Shown here piece after piece: positions 26,611-36,431 of a stretch of 64,000 nt of DNA; position 1 is the stretch's first letter; every line of letters starts with the position of its first letter. A program made the position numbers and the translations under genes. Source of the DNA: Ancylomarina sp. DW003. Its GTDB lineage: Bacteria > Bacteroidota > Bacteroidia > Bacteroidales > Marinifilaceae. Under the pieces are notes generated by a model. That model saw only the letters and a program-made list of their open reading frames with translations. It was not told the origin of the DNA and did no database searches. The stretch covers positions 1 through 64,000 of the forward strand of contig NZ_JAKJSD010000007.1 of the NCBI RefSeq assembly GCF_029029505.1, written 5' to 3'.

Positions 26611-27423
26611 ATGAAACAAAAACCGTATTTCTTAATCGTTGTTGCAGCTTTTGCATTGATTCTTGTTATGTCAGGATCGAGTATGTTTAAAACGCTTCAG
26701 CCTGGTGAGCGTGGAATTATTTTCCGTAAATTCTCAGACGGATTAGATAAAGAAAATGTCTTTATGCCAGGTTTCCATGTGATTGCTCCTTGGAATGACT
26801 TACATGTATATGATGTAAAGGAACAAAAAAGTGAAGAGACTATGGATGTTTTGGATAAAAGTGGATTATCTGTGAATATTGATGTGTCTGTTCGTTTTAA
26901 TCCAACTTATAATAAAATTGGATATTTACATGAAATCTTTGGTAAGAATTATATCAACCAATTAGTTGTTCCTGAAGTACGTTCTTCGGTTCGACAAGTC
27001 GCTGGTCGTTATACTGCTGAAGAAATTTATTCTACTCGTAGAAAAGAAGTTGAGGATGCTATCATTACAGAGACTTCTTTAATTCTTAAGAAGAACAATA
27101 TTGAAATGAAAGCTCTTTTAATTCGTTCAATTAATCTACCTGCAAAAATTAAGCAAGCTATTGAAAGTAAACTTAAACAGGAGCAAGAAGCTCTAGCTTA
27201 TAAATTTAAGCTTGATCGAGAGAAGAGTGAGGCTGAAAGAAAGCGTATTGCAGCGGAAGGTGAGGCAAAAGCAAATAAGATTATTAATAGTAGTTTGACT
27301 ACTGCTCTACTGAAGATGCGTGGAATTGAAGCAACTATTGAATTGTCGAAATCACCTAATTCAAAAGTTGTTGTTATTGGAAGTGGGAAAGAAGGTATGC
27401 CTCTAATTTTGGGGAACAATTAA
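26611..27423 (+). CDS. Prohibitin/SPFH-family membrane protein
   Basis: A 270-residue protein with an N-terminal transmembrane helix (about 6-24) and an SPFH/prohibitin domain (about 28-205; LQPGERGIIFRKF at the start), followed by a coiled coil (KLDREKSEAERKRIAAEGEA). Prohibitins form ring assemblies that act as membrane scaffolds and regulate AAA proteases. It is transcribed alone with its own terminator. The precise partner, often FtsH, is not encoded here. Confidence 0.9.
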   Translation: MKQKPYFLIVVAAFALILVMSGSSMFKTLQPGERGIIFRKFSDGLDKENVFMPGFHVIAPWNDLHVYDVKEQKSEETMDVLDKSGLSVNIDVSVRFNPTYNKIGYLHEIFGKNYINQLVVPEVRSSVRQVAGRYTAEEIYSTRRKEVEDAIITETSLILKKNNIEMKALLIRSINLPAKIKQAIESKLKQEQEALAYKFKLDREKSEAERKRIAAEGEAKANKIINSSLTTALLKMRGIEATIELSKSPNSKVVVIGSGKEGMPLILGNN

Positions 27424-27448
27424 ATTCTTTACAATAAAATATTTATTA

Positions 27449-27475
27449 GGCTGTTTCGAAGGAAACAGCCTTTTT
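27449..27475 (+). terminator. Terminator of the prohibitin gene
   Basis: GGCTGTTTC and GAAACAGCC form a perfect 9-bp stem with loop GAAG, followed by five T. Confidence 0.9.
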
Positions 27476-27657
27476 CTATTTAATAGTTAGGTGGTTAACA
27501 AGTTTGTTCGGAAGCGAACAATGATTGTTCTATAAGCGTTCACTTTAGATTTTTTAATAAATATGATCTGGTCTGAATATCAGAATAATATTGGCTTTGG
27601 TATAATAAATGTACAAAAATGGTAACCTAAAATCAACCAAAGAAACCATAACCGACC

Positions 27658-30084
27658 ATGTTTAAATTAACTCTGCTAGTAATAGCTCTGTTTTTAAGTT
27701 TTTGCCAGCCTGCACAAGCTTTTCACAAAAAGGAAATATTTGCCAAACGCGTACAAAGTAGTCCCAAAATAGATGGGCTTTTAAACGATGCTATTTGGAA
27801 AGAAATACCTTCAGCAGGTAATTTTGTTCAAATGGACCCTAATAATGGTACGCCATCTAATTTTAAGACTGAGGCAAAATTTATCTACACAGACAATTCT
27901 CTTATTGTTGGAGTAATGATGTATGATGATAAGCCTGATGAGATTTTGAAGCAATTGAGTAAGCGTGATGATCTTGATAATACGGATTTTATACTTCTTC
28001 TGATAGATCCATTCAATAATGGTTTGGATGCCTTTGAATTTATTGTGACCCCTGTAGGCGTGCAAGTAGATGCAAAAGTTGTTAAGAATAGAGAAGATAA
28101 CAACTGGGATGGCGTTTGGCACAGTGCCGTTAATATTGGGGACAAGGGGTGGAGTGCAGAATTCGAGATTCCATATTCAGCATTGCGATTCCCCAAAAAA
28201 GATATTCAGGAGTGGGGTATCAACATTATTCGCAATATCCAGAGGGAAAAGGAAAAAGTTAGTTGGAATTTTATCGATAAAGAAGAATCGGGTTGGGTTA
28301 ATCAATCAGGTGTTTTGAAAGGGATAGAAAATATAAAACCTCCGACTCGTTTGTCATTCTCTCCTTATTTTTCGGTTTACGCTGATAAGTCTTCAGATAA
28401 ATCTTCATTTGAAACGAATTATAGGGGTGGCTTAGATTTAAAATATGGTATCAACGAAAGTTTTACACTTGATATGATGTTAATTCCGGATTTTGGTCAA
28501 GTTCAGTCAGATGACCAGGTTTTGAATTTATCGCCTTTTGAGACAAAATTTGATGAGAAAAGACAATATTTTACAGAGGCAACAGAGCTTTTTAATCGTG
28601 GTGATATATTTTATTCCAAGCGTATTGGATCATCCCCTAAATACAGATACGATGTTGAAGACAATCTTGAAGATAATGAGATTGTAGTAGAGAATCCAGT
28701 TGAAGCCAAGATAATTAATTCAACTAAAATATCAGGTAGAACAAGTAAAGGCTTGGGTATTGGTTTTTTAAACTCGATGGTGCGTAATACCTATGCAGAA
28801 ATAAAAGATACTCTATCTGGGAATAAACGAAAATTCAAAACACAAAACTTTGCGAACTATAACATGTTGGTTTTCGATCAGAGTTTGAAGAATGAATCGT
28901 ATATCTCATTAATTAACACAAATGTAACGGTTCCTAAAGAGGATTTTTTGGCAAATGTGACAGGAACCGAATTTCTGTTTAAAGATAAATCACGTACTTA
29001 TCAACTTAAGGGAAAGGCACTATTATCTCAACGATATGAAGAAGATGAAAAAGATGAGATAGGGCATCATCATCAACTTTCTTTAGGAAAGATAAATGGT
29101 CAATTTAATTGGAGTTTTTTCAATGAGATTATTTCAGATGATTATAACCCAAATGATTTTGGTTTTTTGAATCGTAATAATAGAATTAAAAATAATTTTA
29201 GACTGAGTTATCACATTTATAAACCACAAGGAATATTACTGGCTCAGCATAATAATTTGACTATTAGTCATGAAACGCAATATGCACCATCACGTTTTTC
29301 ACGCTTTACAATTTATTATAATTCCAGGTTTAAGTTGAAATCTTACAACTCAATAGGAGTTTATGGTAATGTTCGCCCAATGCACCAGTATGATTTTAAC
29401 GAACCTCGAGAAGAGGGGATGAAATTGAGAAAGGGTTCTTCTGCTTTTATGGGAATATGGTTCTCTTCTGATTACAGAAAGGAATTTGCTTTTGATGTTG
29501 AAACTGAATATGGTGCACGATTTTCTACTGATAACTTGAGGACGTTTAAAGTGTCTGTTAAACCGCGTTACCGTTTTAATGATAAGTTTTCGATGGAGTA
29601 CAGAGTAAAGTGGAACAGGCAGTTGAATGGCATGGGGTATGTGGATAGCGAAGAGGTAGATGGAAACACCAATGTATATATTGGTGTTAGAAATACAGCT
29701 TATCTGGAAAATAAATTGAGTAGCAATTATATTTTTAATAATAAGATGTCTCTAAGTTTTAGAGCCCGCCATTATTGGGCAAAAGCTGAATATAAAGAGT
29801 TTGGACTTTTATTGGATAATGGACGATTAGCAAAGACGGATTATTCCGATAATAACGATATTAATTTTAACACATTTAATATTGATATGGTTTACTCATG
29901 GAGATTTGCTCCTGGTAGTGAGTTTGCTTTAGTTTGGAAAAATTCAATTTCCAATTCTGATAGTCAGGTTGCACATCGATTTATTAATAATTTAAAAGAT
30001 ACATTCGATTCAACTCGTTTTAATTCATTATCGGTGAAACTGTTGTACTATATCGACTATATGTCTTTAAAAAAGAGGAGTTGA
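27658..30084 (+). CDS. Outer membrane protein with CBM9-like and DUF5916 regions
   Basis: An 808-residue protein with a Sec signal (1-21). Residues about 30-220 form a carbohydrate-binding family 9-like sandwich (PKIDGLLNDAIWKEIP; FNNGLDAFEFIVTPVG), and the remaining 580 residues are alternating beta strands ending with a long barrel-like region, as in the DUF5916 family. It is thought to act at the outer membrane, with an unknown, possibly glycan or peptide, ligand. It is transcribed alone and has a terminator 45 nt after its stop. Confidence 0.82.
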   Translation: MFKLTLLVIALFLSFCQPAQAFHKKEIFAKRVQSSPKIDGLLNDAIWKEIPSAGNFVQMDPNNGTPSNFKTEAKFIYTDNSLIVGVMMYDDKPDEILKQLSKRDDLDNTDFILLLIDPFNNGLDAFEFIVTPVGVQVDAKVVKNREDNNWDGVWHSAVNIGDKGWSAEFEIPYSALRFPKKDIQEWGINIIRNIQREKEKVSWNFIDKEESGWVNQSGVLKGIENIKPPTRLSFSPYFSVYADKSSDKSSFETNYRGGLDLKYGINESFTLDMMLIPDFGQVQSDDQVLNLSPFETKFDEKRQYFTEATELFNRGDIFYSKRIGSSPKYRYDVEDNLEDNEIVVENPVEAKIINSTKISGRTSKGLGIGFLNSMVRNTYAEIKDTLSGNKRKFKTQNFANYNMLVFDQSLKNESYISLINTNVTVPKEDFLANVTGTEFLFKDKSRTYQLKGKALLSQRYEEDEKDEIGHHHQLSLGKINGQFNWSFFNEIISDDYNPNDFGFLNRNNRIKNNFRLSYHIYKPQGILLAQHNNLTISHETQYAPSRFSRFTIYYNSRFKLKSYNSIGVYGNVRPMHQYDFNEPREEGMKLRKGSSAFMGIWFSSDYRKEFAFDVETEYGARFSTDNLRTFKVSVKPRYRFNDKFSMEYRVKWNRQLNGMGYVDSEEVDGNTNVYIGVRNTAYLENKLSSNYIFNNKMSLSFRARHYWAKAEYKEFGLLLDNGRLAKTDYSDNNDINFNTFNIDMVYSWRFAPGSEFALVWKNSISNSDSQVAHRFINNLKDTFDSTRFNSLSVKLLYYIDYMSLKKRS

Positions 30085-30126
30085 TAGAATCAAAAATATA
30101 ATTTTATAGTTTGTAAGTTGAAAAAT

Positions 30127-30162
30127 AAGAGTAGCAGGCGAAAGTTTGCTGCTCTTATTTTT
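30127..30162 (+). terminator. Terminator of the CBM9-like protein gene
   Basis: AAGAGTAGCA and TGCTGCTCTT pair (one mismatch region inside) and a T-rich tail ATTTTT follows. Confidence 0.75.
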
Positions 30163-30241
30163 AAGTTTAAATTTGTGCTTGGAAAAGCTAAAAATAAAGA
30201 GAAGTTGATTCCAAAATATTAATATTCAATTTTAACAAACT

Positions 30242-30703
30242 ATGATTCAAAGAATTCAAACTTTATTCCTTTTAGGTGTTTTAATCCTAATCACATTGAT
30301 GTTCTTTTTCCCTTTAGCGGAGCTAATCGATTCAGCAAATAATTCATATTCATTTATATATAGAGGAATCCCTTCACTGACAGATGGTGAACCGATGCTT
30401 TTTAAAGCTTATCCTATTGCAATATTGTTAGTTATAATTGTACTAAATGTACTTGTGACCATCTTTTCTTACAAAAAGCGTATTCGTCAAATTCGATTAA
30501 CTGTATTTAATATCCTCTGTATGTTGGGTATTATGGGGCTTGTGTACTATAATGTAAATTCACAAGTTGAGGTTTTACAGGCAATCGTGAAATACAGTTT
30601 AATTAATGCATTTCCTCTTGTAGGAATTGTATTGTCATATTTAGCAATTCGTAATATTGGAAAAGATGAAGCGATGATTCGCTCTATGGATAGAATACGA
30701 TAA
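30242..30703 (+). CDS. DUF4293 family membrane protein
   Basis: A 153-residue protein with four transmembrane helices (about 5-25, 55-75, 83-103, 115-137). The start MIQRIQTLFLLGV and the following LILITLMFFFPLAEL match the DUF4293 family, which is limited to Bacteroidota and has no known function. It is a single-gene unit with a strong terminator 47 nt after its stop. Confidence 0.82.
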   Translation: MIQRIQTLFLLGVLILITLMFFFPLAELIDSANNSYSFIYRGIPSLTDGEPMLFKAYPIAILLVIIVLNVLVTIFSYKKRIRQIRLTVFNILCMLGIMGLVYYNVNSQVEVLQAIVKYSLINAFPLVGIVLSYLAIRNIGKDEAMIRSMDRIR

Positions 30704-30749
30704 TTCTATAAAGAAGGGAGAAATATAAATATCGATATTTGATAAAGAA

Positions 30750-30775
30750 AAGCCTGCTTCGTGTAGGCTTTTTTT
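30750..30775 (+). terminator. Terminator of the DUF4293 gene
   Basis: AAGCCTGC and GTGTAGGCTT pair over 8 bp with loop TTCGT, followed by a seven-T run. Confidence 0.88.
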
Positions 30776-30945
30776 GTACCCAAGATTATATGTTAGTTAC
30801 TAAAATTAGACTGACAAGTCATAACGGAATTGATTGAATGTTAAATCTTGTTGAATTGATATTCATTTGTAGTAAAAAAGATTATTTATTTGTAAATTCT
30901 ACTTTATCTTATGAAGATTAACTAATACCAGAAAATTTATTCCGC

Positions 30946-33276
30946 ATGCGCTATATTTTTTTATGTCTGTTTATTACGATTAGCTGTACAATCTCAGCTT
31001 TTTCGATGCAAACTTCCAATAAGAACAAAAAACACATTTTGGTGATACATTCATATCATCAAAGCTTTGTGTGGACTGATAGTATTTCTAATGGTATTAA
31101 ATCAGTGTTAACACCTCTTGAGGGTGAAATCGAAACATTTTATGAATATCTTGATTCCAAGCGCTTTGTGGATCCAATTTTTATTGAATCCTTTGAGGAG
31201 AAGTACGAGTTGTTGTGTTCAAAAATAACTTGTGATGCAATTATCGTATCAGATAACAATGCTTTAAACTTTGCAATCCGAAATAGAGAACGTTTTTTTA
31301 AAAATATCCCCATCGTTTTTTGTGGCGTTAATAATTATAGCCCTGAACTGTTAAAAGGTGAAAGCTTAGTTACCGGAATAGCTGAATATGCAGCTATAGA
31401 TTCAACCTTAATGTTGATGAATCGTTTACATCCCAAGAGAAAGGTCTTAATTATAAATGATAGAACTGTAACTGGCTTGGCTAATAAGGCGATAATAATG
31501 AAAGCCTTGCCTGAATTGGAAAAAAAGATGCTTATCGAATATTCCGATAGTAGTAGTATGAACGCTATTTTGGAGAAAGTAAAAGGCTTATCGAATGATT
31601 GGATGATTTACTTAGCGCCTTTTACAATGGATGCAGAAGGAAATTATTATTCGTTTAACGATGTTGTTCGACTTGTTAGCAATGCCAGTTCTGTACCCAT
31701 ATACGGATCTTGGGATTTTTATTTGGGAAAAGGTATTGTGGGAGGCTATATAACGAGTGGTTTTATGCAAGGAGAGTTGGCAGGAAAACTAGCTCTCTCA
31801 ATAGTTAAAGGAGCTAATACCAATCTTATACCAGTTCATGATAAATCTGCAGTAAGTATTAAAGTTGATCATTCACAACTAATTAAGTACGATATAAAGG
31901 AGCATCGTTTACCTGTTGGAACCATTATTTTTAATCGAGAGAAAACGTTTTTTGAAAAAAATATTAGATTTTTTAAGAATGTTCTCCGAATTGGTCTGAT
32001 TGTAATTTTATTACTGATTATTTATTCTGTATTAAAATATAGACAAAAGAAATTACTGGAGAGACGAAATTTAGAACTAGACCAAGAGGTAGAAGAAAGA
32101 TCCAGAGAACTTCTTGAAGCGAATGAAACGTTGAACAGGAAAAATGTTGAAATTACGAAGCAGGAAGAGTTGACAAAATTGGCTTATTTGAGATTGAAAG
32201 CAATTTTGAATAATTCTTTGGTTGGAATTGTGGTTACTGATAAAGAAGGAAAAATTATTGACCAAAATAATCGAATTTCCGAAATTCTTGGAAGTGAGAA
32301 GGGAGAGCTTCTCGATAAAAATATCATGTCAACTTTCTTAAGTAAAAGTAATTTTGATATTCTGATGAATGAGTATAAGCAACTTGAAGGAAGCAAGGCT
32401 TTTATTCGCAACGAAATACCATTGAAACGAGCAGATGGAAGTGTGCTTTGGACAAAAATATACATTAGTGAAATGCTATATTCTCAGATTGAAGATGCAA
32501 ATATTTGGGTGATTGATGATGTAAGTGAAATCGTTGAGAACAGAGCAAATTTAGAAAAGAAAACAGTGGAATTAAAGGAGTCTAATGAAACAAAAGATCA
32601 ATTTTTCTCAATAATTTCTCATGACTTAAAAGGACCTTTATCTTCGGTCTTAGGACTCCTGGAAATTATAAGTAAGAATTCTGAAATTTTCTCAGATGAA
32701 GAAAAGAAAGCCTATATAGAGAATTGTTACGAATCAGCTCAAGATATGAATGATCTACTGGATAATTTATTGAGATGGGGACGGATTCAAATTGGTGGTG
32801 TATCGTGGAATCCTGAAATTATTGACCTAAAAAATATTACAGATTCTGTATTACAGACCCTTATAAATATTGCGAAGGCTAAGGGTATTGAATTAAAAAA
32901 TAACATTCCTCAAGAAATTAAAGCTTTTGGTGATGAAAATATGATAAAAACTGTAGTTTTGAACCTCGTTAACAACGCTATTAAATTTACTCGCAAGGAG
33001 GGGTTTGTTGAAATTTCTGCTTCTATAAAAAACAGTAGGGTTGAGGTTCTTGTTAGAGACAATGGCACTGGTATTAAAAGTGATGATATTCAATATCTAT
33101 TCAATATTGATAAAAAAATCCAACAAGAAGGAACGAATAAAGAATCAGGCACAGGTTTAGGACTTATAATTGTTAAAGATATAATTGAGAAAAATAAGGG
33201 AACAATTCGTGTCGAGAGTGAATTGAATGTTGGAACGAGTGTCTATTTTGACTTGCCCCTAATAGCTTTAAACTAA
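30946..33276 (+). CDS. Sensor histidine kinase with periplasmic ABC-substrate-binding-like domain
   Basis: A 776-residue transmembrane kinase. In order: Sec signal (1-22), a periplasmic ABC_sub_bind-type sensor (about 28-325), a transmembrane helix (about 345-365), a coiled coil, a PAS domain (about 415-530), HisKA with the phosphorylated His near residue 559 (SHDLKGP), and HATPase_c (about 660-775, NNAIKF, DNGTGI, GTGLGL). The next gene, a second kinase, starts 1 nt after this stop. No response regulator is adjacent, so its partner lies elsewhere or the two kinases share one. Confidence 0.92.
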   Translation: MRYIFLCLFITISCTISAFSMQTSNKNKKHILVIHSYHQSFVWTDSISNGIKSVLTPLEGEIETFYEYLDSKRFVDPIFIESFEEKYELLCSKITCDAIIVSDNNALNFAIRNRERFFKNIPIVFCGVNNYSPELLKGESLVTGIAEYAAIDSTLMLMNRLHPKRKVLIINDRTVTGLANKAIIMKALPELEKKMLIEYSDSSSMNAILEKVKGLSNDWMIYLAPFTMDAEGNYYSFNDVVRLVSNASSVPIYGSWDFYLGKGIVGGYITSGFMQGELAGKLALSIVKGANTNLIPVHDKSAVSIKVDHSQLIKYDIKEHRLPVGTIIFNREKTFFEKNIRFFKNVLRIGLIVILLLIIYSVLKYRQKKLLERRNLELDQEVEERSRELLEANETLNRKNVEITKQEELTKLAYLRLKAILNNSLVGIVVTDKEGKIIDQNNRISEILGSEKGELLDKNIMSTFLSKSNFDILMNEYKQLEGSKAFIRNEIPLKRADGSVLWTKIYISEMLYSQIEDANIWVIDDVSEIVENRANLEKKTVELKESNETKDQFFSIISHDLKGPLSSVLGLLEIISKNSEIFSDEEKKAYIENCYESAQDMNDLLDNLLRWGRIQIGGVSWNPEIIDLKNITDSVLQTLINIAKAKGIELKNNIPQEIKAFGDENMIKTVVLNLVNNAIKFTRKEGFVEISASIKNSRVEVLVRDNGTGIKSDDIQYLFNIDKKIQQEGTNKESGTGLGLIIVKDIIEKNKGTIRVESELNVGTSVYFDLPLIALN

Positions 33277-33277
33277 A

Positions 33278-34297
33278 ATGAATCAGTTTTTTAAGAAAGT
33301 TAATCTTCAAGATTTAAAAGTTGAAAATAGAATAGCAGCCATCTACATATTTTTTGGAGCCTTATGGATAATTGCATCAGATAAATTTCTTCTTTTATTT
33401 CGTTTTGAAACTGATTTTCTGACTCAAATTCAAACCTATAAGGGCTGGTTTTTTGTTTTTATTACGGGTTGTCTTATTCATGTTTTAATAAAGGCCGAAA
33501 GGAAAAAACAAGAACGGTTAAAGAAGGATTTAAAAGATGCTGTTATTAAATCGCAAGAATCGGATAGGTTAAAATCCGCTTTTCTTTCTAATATATCTCA
33601 TGAGTTACGTACACCTTTAAATTCTATTTTGGGATTTTCAGAACTTTTAAAAAGCCCAAGGATAGAAGCCCAAGAACGAGATGAGTATATTGATTTTATT
33701 AATGAAGGAAGTAATCAGCTGTTAGCTATTCTTAACGATTTAATTGAAATCTCAAAATTGGAATCCAATTTAACCCAAGTAGAAAATAAAGAGTTTTGCG
33801 TAATTAGCCTATTACACGAGCTTTATCCGATTTATAAATTCGAGCTTGAAATGAATAGTGTGAAGCGTTTGAGTTTTGATTTGCATTTGCCTAATGATAA
33901 GTCGTGCATTGTAAAATCGGACCGTTTTAGAGTCAAACAGATTGTGACACATTTTCTTTCCAATGCGATTAAATTTACTCACGAGGGATCAATACAGTTG
34001 GGTTTCGAAGAAAGAGAAGATTCCGTATCAATTTATGTGAGAGATACTGGAATTGGCATTGCTGAAGACAAGATTATTAGTGTAATGAAGCCATTTATTC
34101 AGTCGGATATGACAAGCTCGAAATGTTATGCTGGCGTCGGTATAGGCTTAACACTTTGTAATGAATTGTCTATGCTTTTGGGAGGAAAAGTAGAGATAAA
34201 ATCCCAAAAAGGAATTGGAACCTGTATATCCCTTAATTTGCCCCTTTCGATAAATCAACAACATCGAGTTGTGTCACAAGACTTAACGACTTGCTAA
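33278..34297 (+). CDS. Membrane sensor histidine kinase
   Basis: A 339-residue kinase with two transmembrane helices near the N-terminus (about 22-40 and 50-68), no periplasmic sensor of note, HisKA with His near residue 108 (SHELRTP), and HATPase_c (about 210-325, SNAIKF, DTGIGI, GVGIGLTL). The gene starts 1 nt after the preceding kinase, so the two are co-transcribed. Neither has a receiver domain. A kinase/kinase pair suggests hetero-oligomerisation or a phosphorelay with an unlinked regulator. Confidence 0.9.
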   Translation: MNQFFKKVNLQDLKVENRIAAIYIFFGALWIIASDKFLLLFRFETDFLTQIQTYKGWFFVFITGCLIHVLIKAERKKQERLKKDLKDAVIKSQESDRLKSAFLSNISHELRTPLNSILGFSELLKSPRIEAQERDEYIDFINEGSNQLLAILNDLIEISKLESNLTQVENKEFCVISLLHELYPIYKFELEMNSVKRLSFDLHLPNDKSCIVKSDRFRVKQIVTHFLSNAIKFTHEGSIQLGFEEREDSVSIYVRDTGIGIAEDKIISVMKPFIQSDMTSSKCYAGVGIGLTLCNELSMLLGGKVEIKSQKGIGTCISLNLPLSINQQHRVVSQDLTTC

Positions 34298-34321
34298 ATC
34301 TTGTAACACAACATACTGAGT

Positions 34322-34927
34322 TTATTTCTTATTTGCTTTTTTTGCTAGTTTTTTTTTTGTCTTTTTCTTCATTACCGAATGTCCAAAACGACCAATAAGT
34401 TTGCCTAACTCGTAGTAATGTCCGTGAGAATAAGCAATTGGCTGAGCCTTATCCAATCTGAATTGCCCACTTTCAGGATCGATATACTTTTCATCGGCTT
34501 GTACGTTTACAACTTCTGCAATAAACATATCGTGAGAACCTAATTCCACAATCTGTTTTAGTTTGCATTCGATAGATAGGGGAGACTCCTCAATAATGGG
34601 TGCTTTTATTTCTTTTGAAGGTGCAGGCGTTAGCTTCATCTCTTCAAACTTATTAAAATCTTTGCCAGACTTTACACCGCACCAGTCCGTTGCAAAAGCC
34701 AGTTCTTTTGTAGTAAGATTGATAACAAACTCACCATGTTTCTTGATGATATCATAAGAATGACGGTTTGGGCGAACCGAGATATAGCACATAGCAGGAT
34801 CAGTACAAATGGTACCCGTCCATGCAATTGTAATAATATTATAATCTTCTTTACTTGCGCCACAACTAACCATTACAGCAGGCAATGGATAGACCATAGT
34901 TCCAGGTTTCCAGTTTTGTTTTCCCAT
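34322..34927 (-). CDS. Flavin reductase family protein
   Basis: A 201-residue protein of the DIM6/NTAB flavin reductase-like group that reduces or binds FMN. Residues about 10-165 form the split beta-barrel flavin domain (PAVMVSCG, NIITIAWTGTICTDPAMCYISVRP, GEFVINLT). The C-terminal tail is strongly basic (KKKTKKKLAKKANKK), which is not needed for flavin binding. It lies 24 nt upstream of nothing in the same direction apart from the cobyrinate synthase, which precedes it; the two may share an operon. Confidence 0.85.
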   Translation of the reverse strand: MGKQNWKPGTMVYPLPAVMVSCGASKEDYNIITIAWTGTICTDPAMCYISVRPNRHSYDIIKKHGEFVINLTTKELAFATDWCGVKSGKDFNKFEEMKLTPAPSKEIKAPIIEESPLSIECKLKQIVELGSHDMFIAEVVNVQADEKYIDPESGQFRLDKAQPIAYSHGHYYELGKLIGRFGHSVMKKKTKKKLAKKANKK

Positions 34928-34951
34928 GATATATGAATTGTTTATGAGTTG

Positions 34952-36250
34952 TTATTTCTTCCAAAATGAATTGTAAATATTTTTCTCACCCCAATAGAAA
35001 TGTATATAAGAGGCTAGTACATTGTTTTTTCTAATGACTTTAGTGTCTAGCTGTTTTTCTCGTGCAGAAAACACCTCAATATCTTTAGTTTCTTCTTTTG
35101 AATCAACTAAGTTTGAATAGTGAAACTCATGTCCGAAAAGTGTTTCGGAGGGAAGTTTAATCTTTCTGTAACCAAGTTTCAATTTCATATTTTCCATGCT
35201 TGCATCCTGATCCAGAAAACCTGCCATCGGATATACTTGACCATCCTTATCTATAATATTTTTGGAAAGGTACATCATGCCGCCACATTCAGCCAATACC
35301 TTACCACCAGACAAAGCAAATTCTTTTATGGCATTTCTCATGCTGGTATTCTGTGATAATTGCTCAAGATAAAGTTCAGGGTAGCCACCGGCTAAGTAGA
35401 TGAAATCAACATCTGGTAATTCCGTATCTTTAATAGGAGAGAAGTAAGTTAATTCACCAAGTTCTGAAAGTGCCCTCAGGTTTTCATGATAGGTAAAATT
35501 GAAAGCTTCATCCTTGGCAACTCCAATTTTCAGTTTGGGTTTGCATGAGGTAGATTTCTCTACCGCAGCAGGACGCTTAGATGTACATATTTGGATGAGT
35601 TTATCTACATCAACAGTTTTTTCAATATGAGTCGCCATTGCGTTGATGGTATCCTCATAGTTATTTTTAGCAGAAATTTGTAAGCCTAAATGTCTTTCAG
35701 GTAAGCTTATGTTTTCATTTCTTGGTACATATCCTAAGGCTTCAATACCAACATCTTCGCAAGCGTCTTTCATGAATTGATAATGTGACTCGCTATTCAC
35801 AAAATTGAAGATGGCACCGGCAATTTTAATCTTAGGATAAAAGTTTTTGAATCCGTAAAGCAAAGGAGCTACTGAGTAAGCAGTGGCTTTAGCATTAATA
35901 ACCAGTATAATTGGAATATCGAGCAATTCAGCAATTTGAGCAGAACTCCCTTCCATTCTGTTAGCCCCATCGAATAACCCCATTACGCCTTCTACAACTG
36001 TTGCATCTGCTTTCGAACTGTATCTGCCATATATATCTTTCACATGTGCCTTACTACTCATAAATGTATCCAGGTTGATTGATACATTGTCTGAGGCCCA
36101 TTCGTGATGTTTGGTATCGATATAATCCGGACCGCACTTAAAAGCTTGAACAGATAAGCCTTTGTTGCGTATACTGCGAAGCAAACCTTGCGTAATTGTT
36201 GTTTTACCAGAACCGCTTGAGGGTGCTGCAATTAAAAATTGGGGAAGCAT
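34952..36250 (-). CDS. cobB: Cobyrinate a,c-diamide synthase
   Basis: Amidates carboxyl groups of cobyrinic acid with glutamine and ATP. The 432-residue protein has a P-loop APSSGSGKTT at residues 9-18, the dethiobiotin-synthetase-like N-terminal domain and a class I glutaminase domain (about 245-425) with the nucleophile Cys in LAECGGMMYL. Family length is normal. No other cobalamin gene is near. A flavin reductase lies 24 nt downstream. Flavin reductases supply reduced flavin for cobalt reduction, so the pairing is of interest. Confidence 0.93.
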   Translation of the reverse strand: MLPQFLIAAPSSGSGKTTITQGLLRSIRNKGLSVQAFKCGPDYIDTKHHEWASDNVSINLDTFMSSKAHVKDIYGRYSSKADATVVEGVMGLFDGANRMEGSSAQIAELLDIPIILVINAKATAYSVAPLLYGFKNFYPKIKIAGAIFNFVNSESHYQFMKDACEDVGIEALGYVPRNENISLPERHLGLQISAKNNYEDTINAMATHIEKTVDVDKLIQICTSKRPAAVEKSTSCKPKLKIGVAKDEAFNFTYHENLRALSELGELTYFSPIKDTELPDVDFIYLAGGYPELYLEQLSQNTSMRNAIKEFALSGGKVLAECGGMMYLSKNIIDKDGQVYPMAGFLDQDASMENMKLKLGYRKIKLPSETLFGHEFHYSNLVDSKEETKDIEVFSAREKQLDTKVIRKNNVLASYIHFYWGEKNIYNSFWKK

Positions 36251-36373
36251 ATATTAAACTTGAAATAATGTGTAAGAGTATAATGTGAACTTCTTTTGAA
36301 TTCACTCTTACAAAAATACGAGCTAGAATTCTTTCTACAAGTTCTTTTATCAAGAATAATGATGTAGGACTAT

Positions 36374-36406
36374 AAAAAAAGCCCGGAGAAAAATCTCCAG
36401 GCTTAA
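36374..36406 (-). terminator. Terminator of the MscS gene
   Basis: AAGCC.GGAGA and TCTCC.GGCTT pair with one mismatch around AAAA, followed on the minus strand by seven T. It lies 26 nt past the stop. Confidence 0.85.
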
Positions 36407-36431
36407 AATTTATTCAATTAAACAGACTTGA

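Noticed and set aside
27811-28196. Two antisense frames of 103 codons over the CBM9-like gene
   Set aside because: They overlap the coding region of a well-supported gene and have no recognisable domain.
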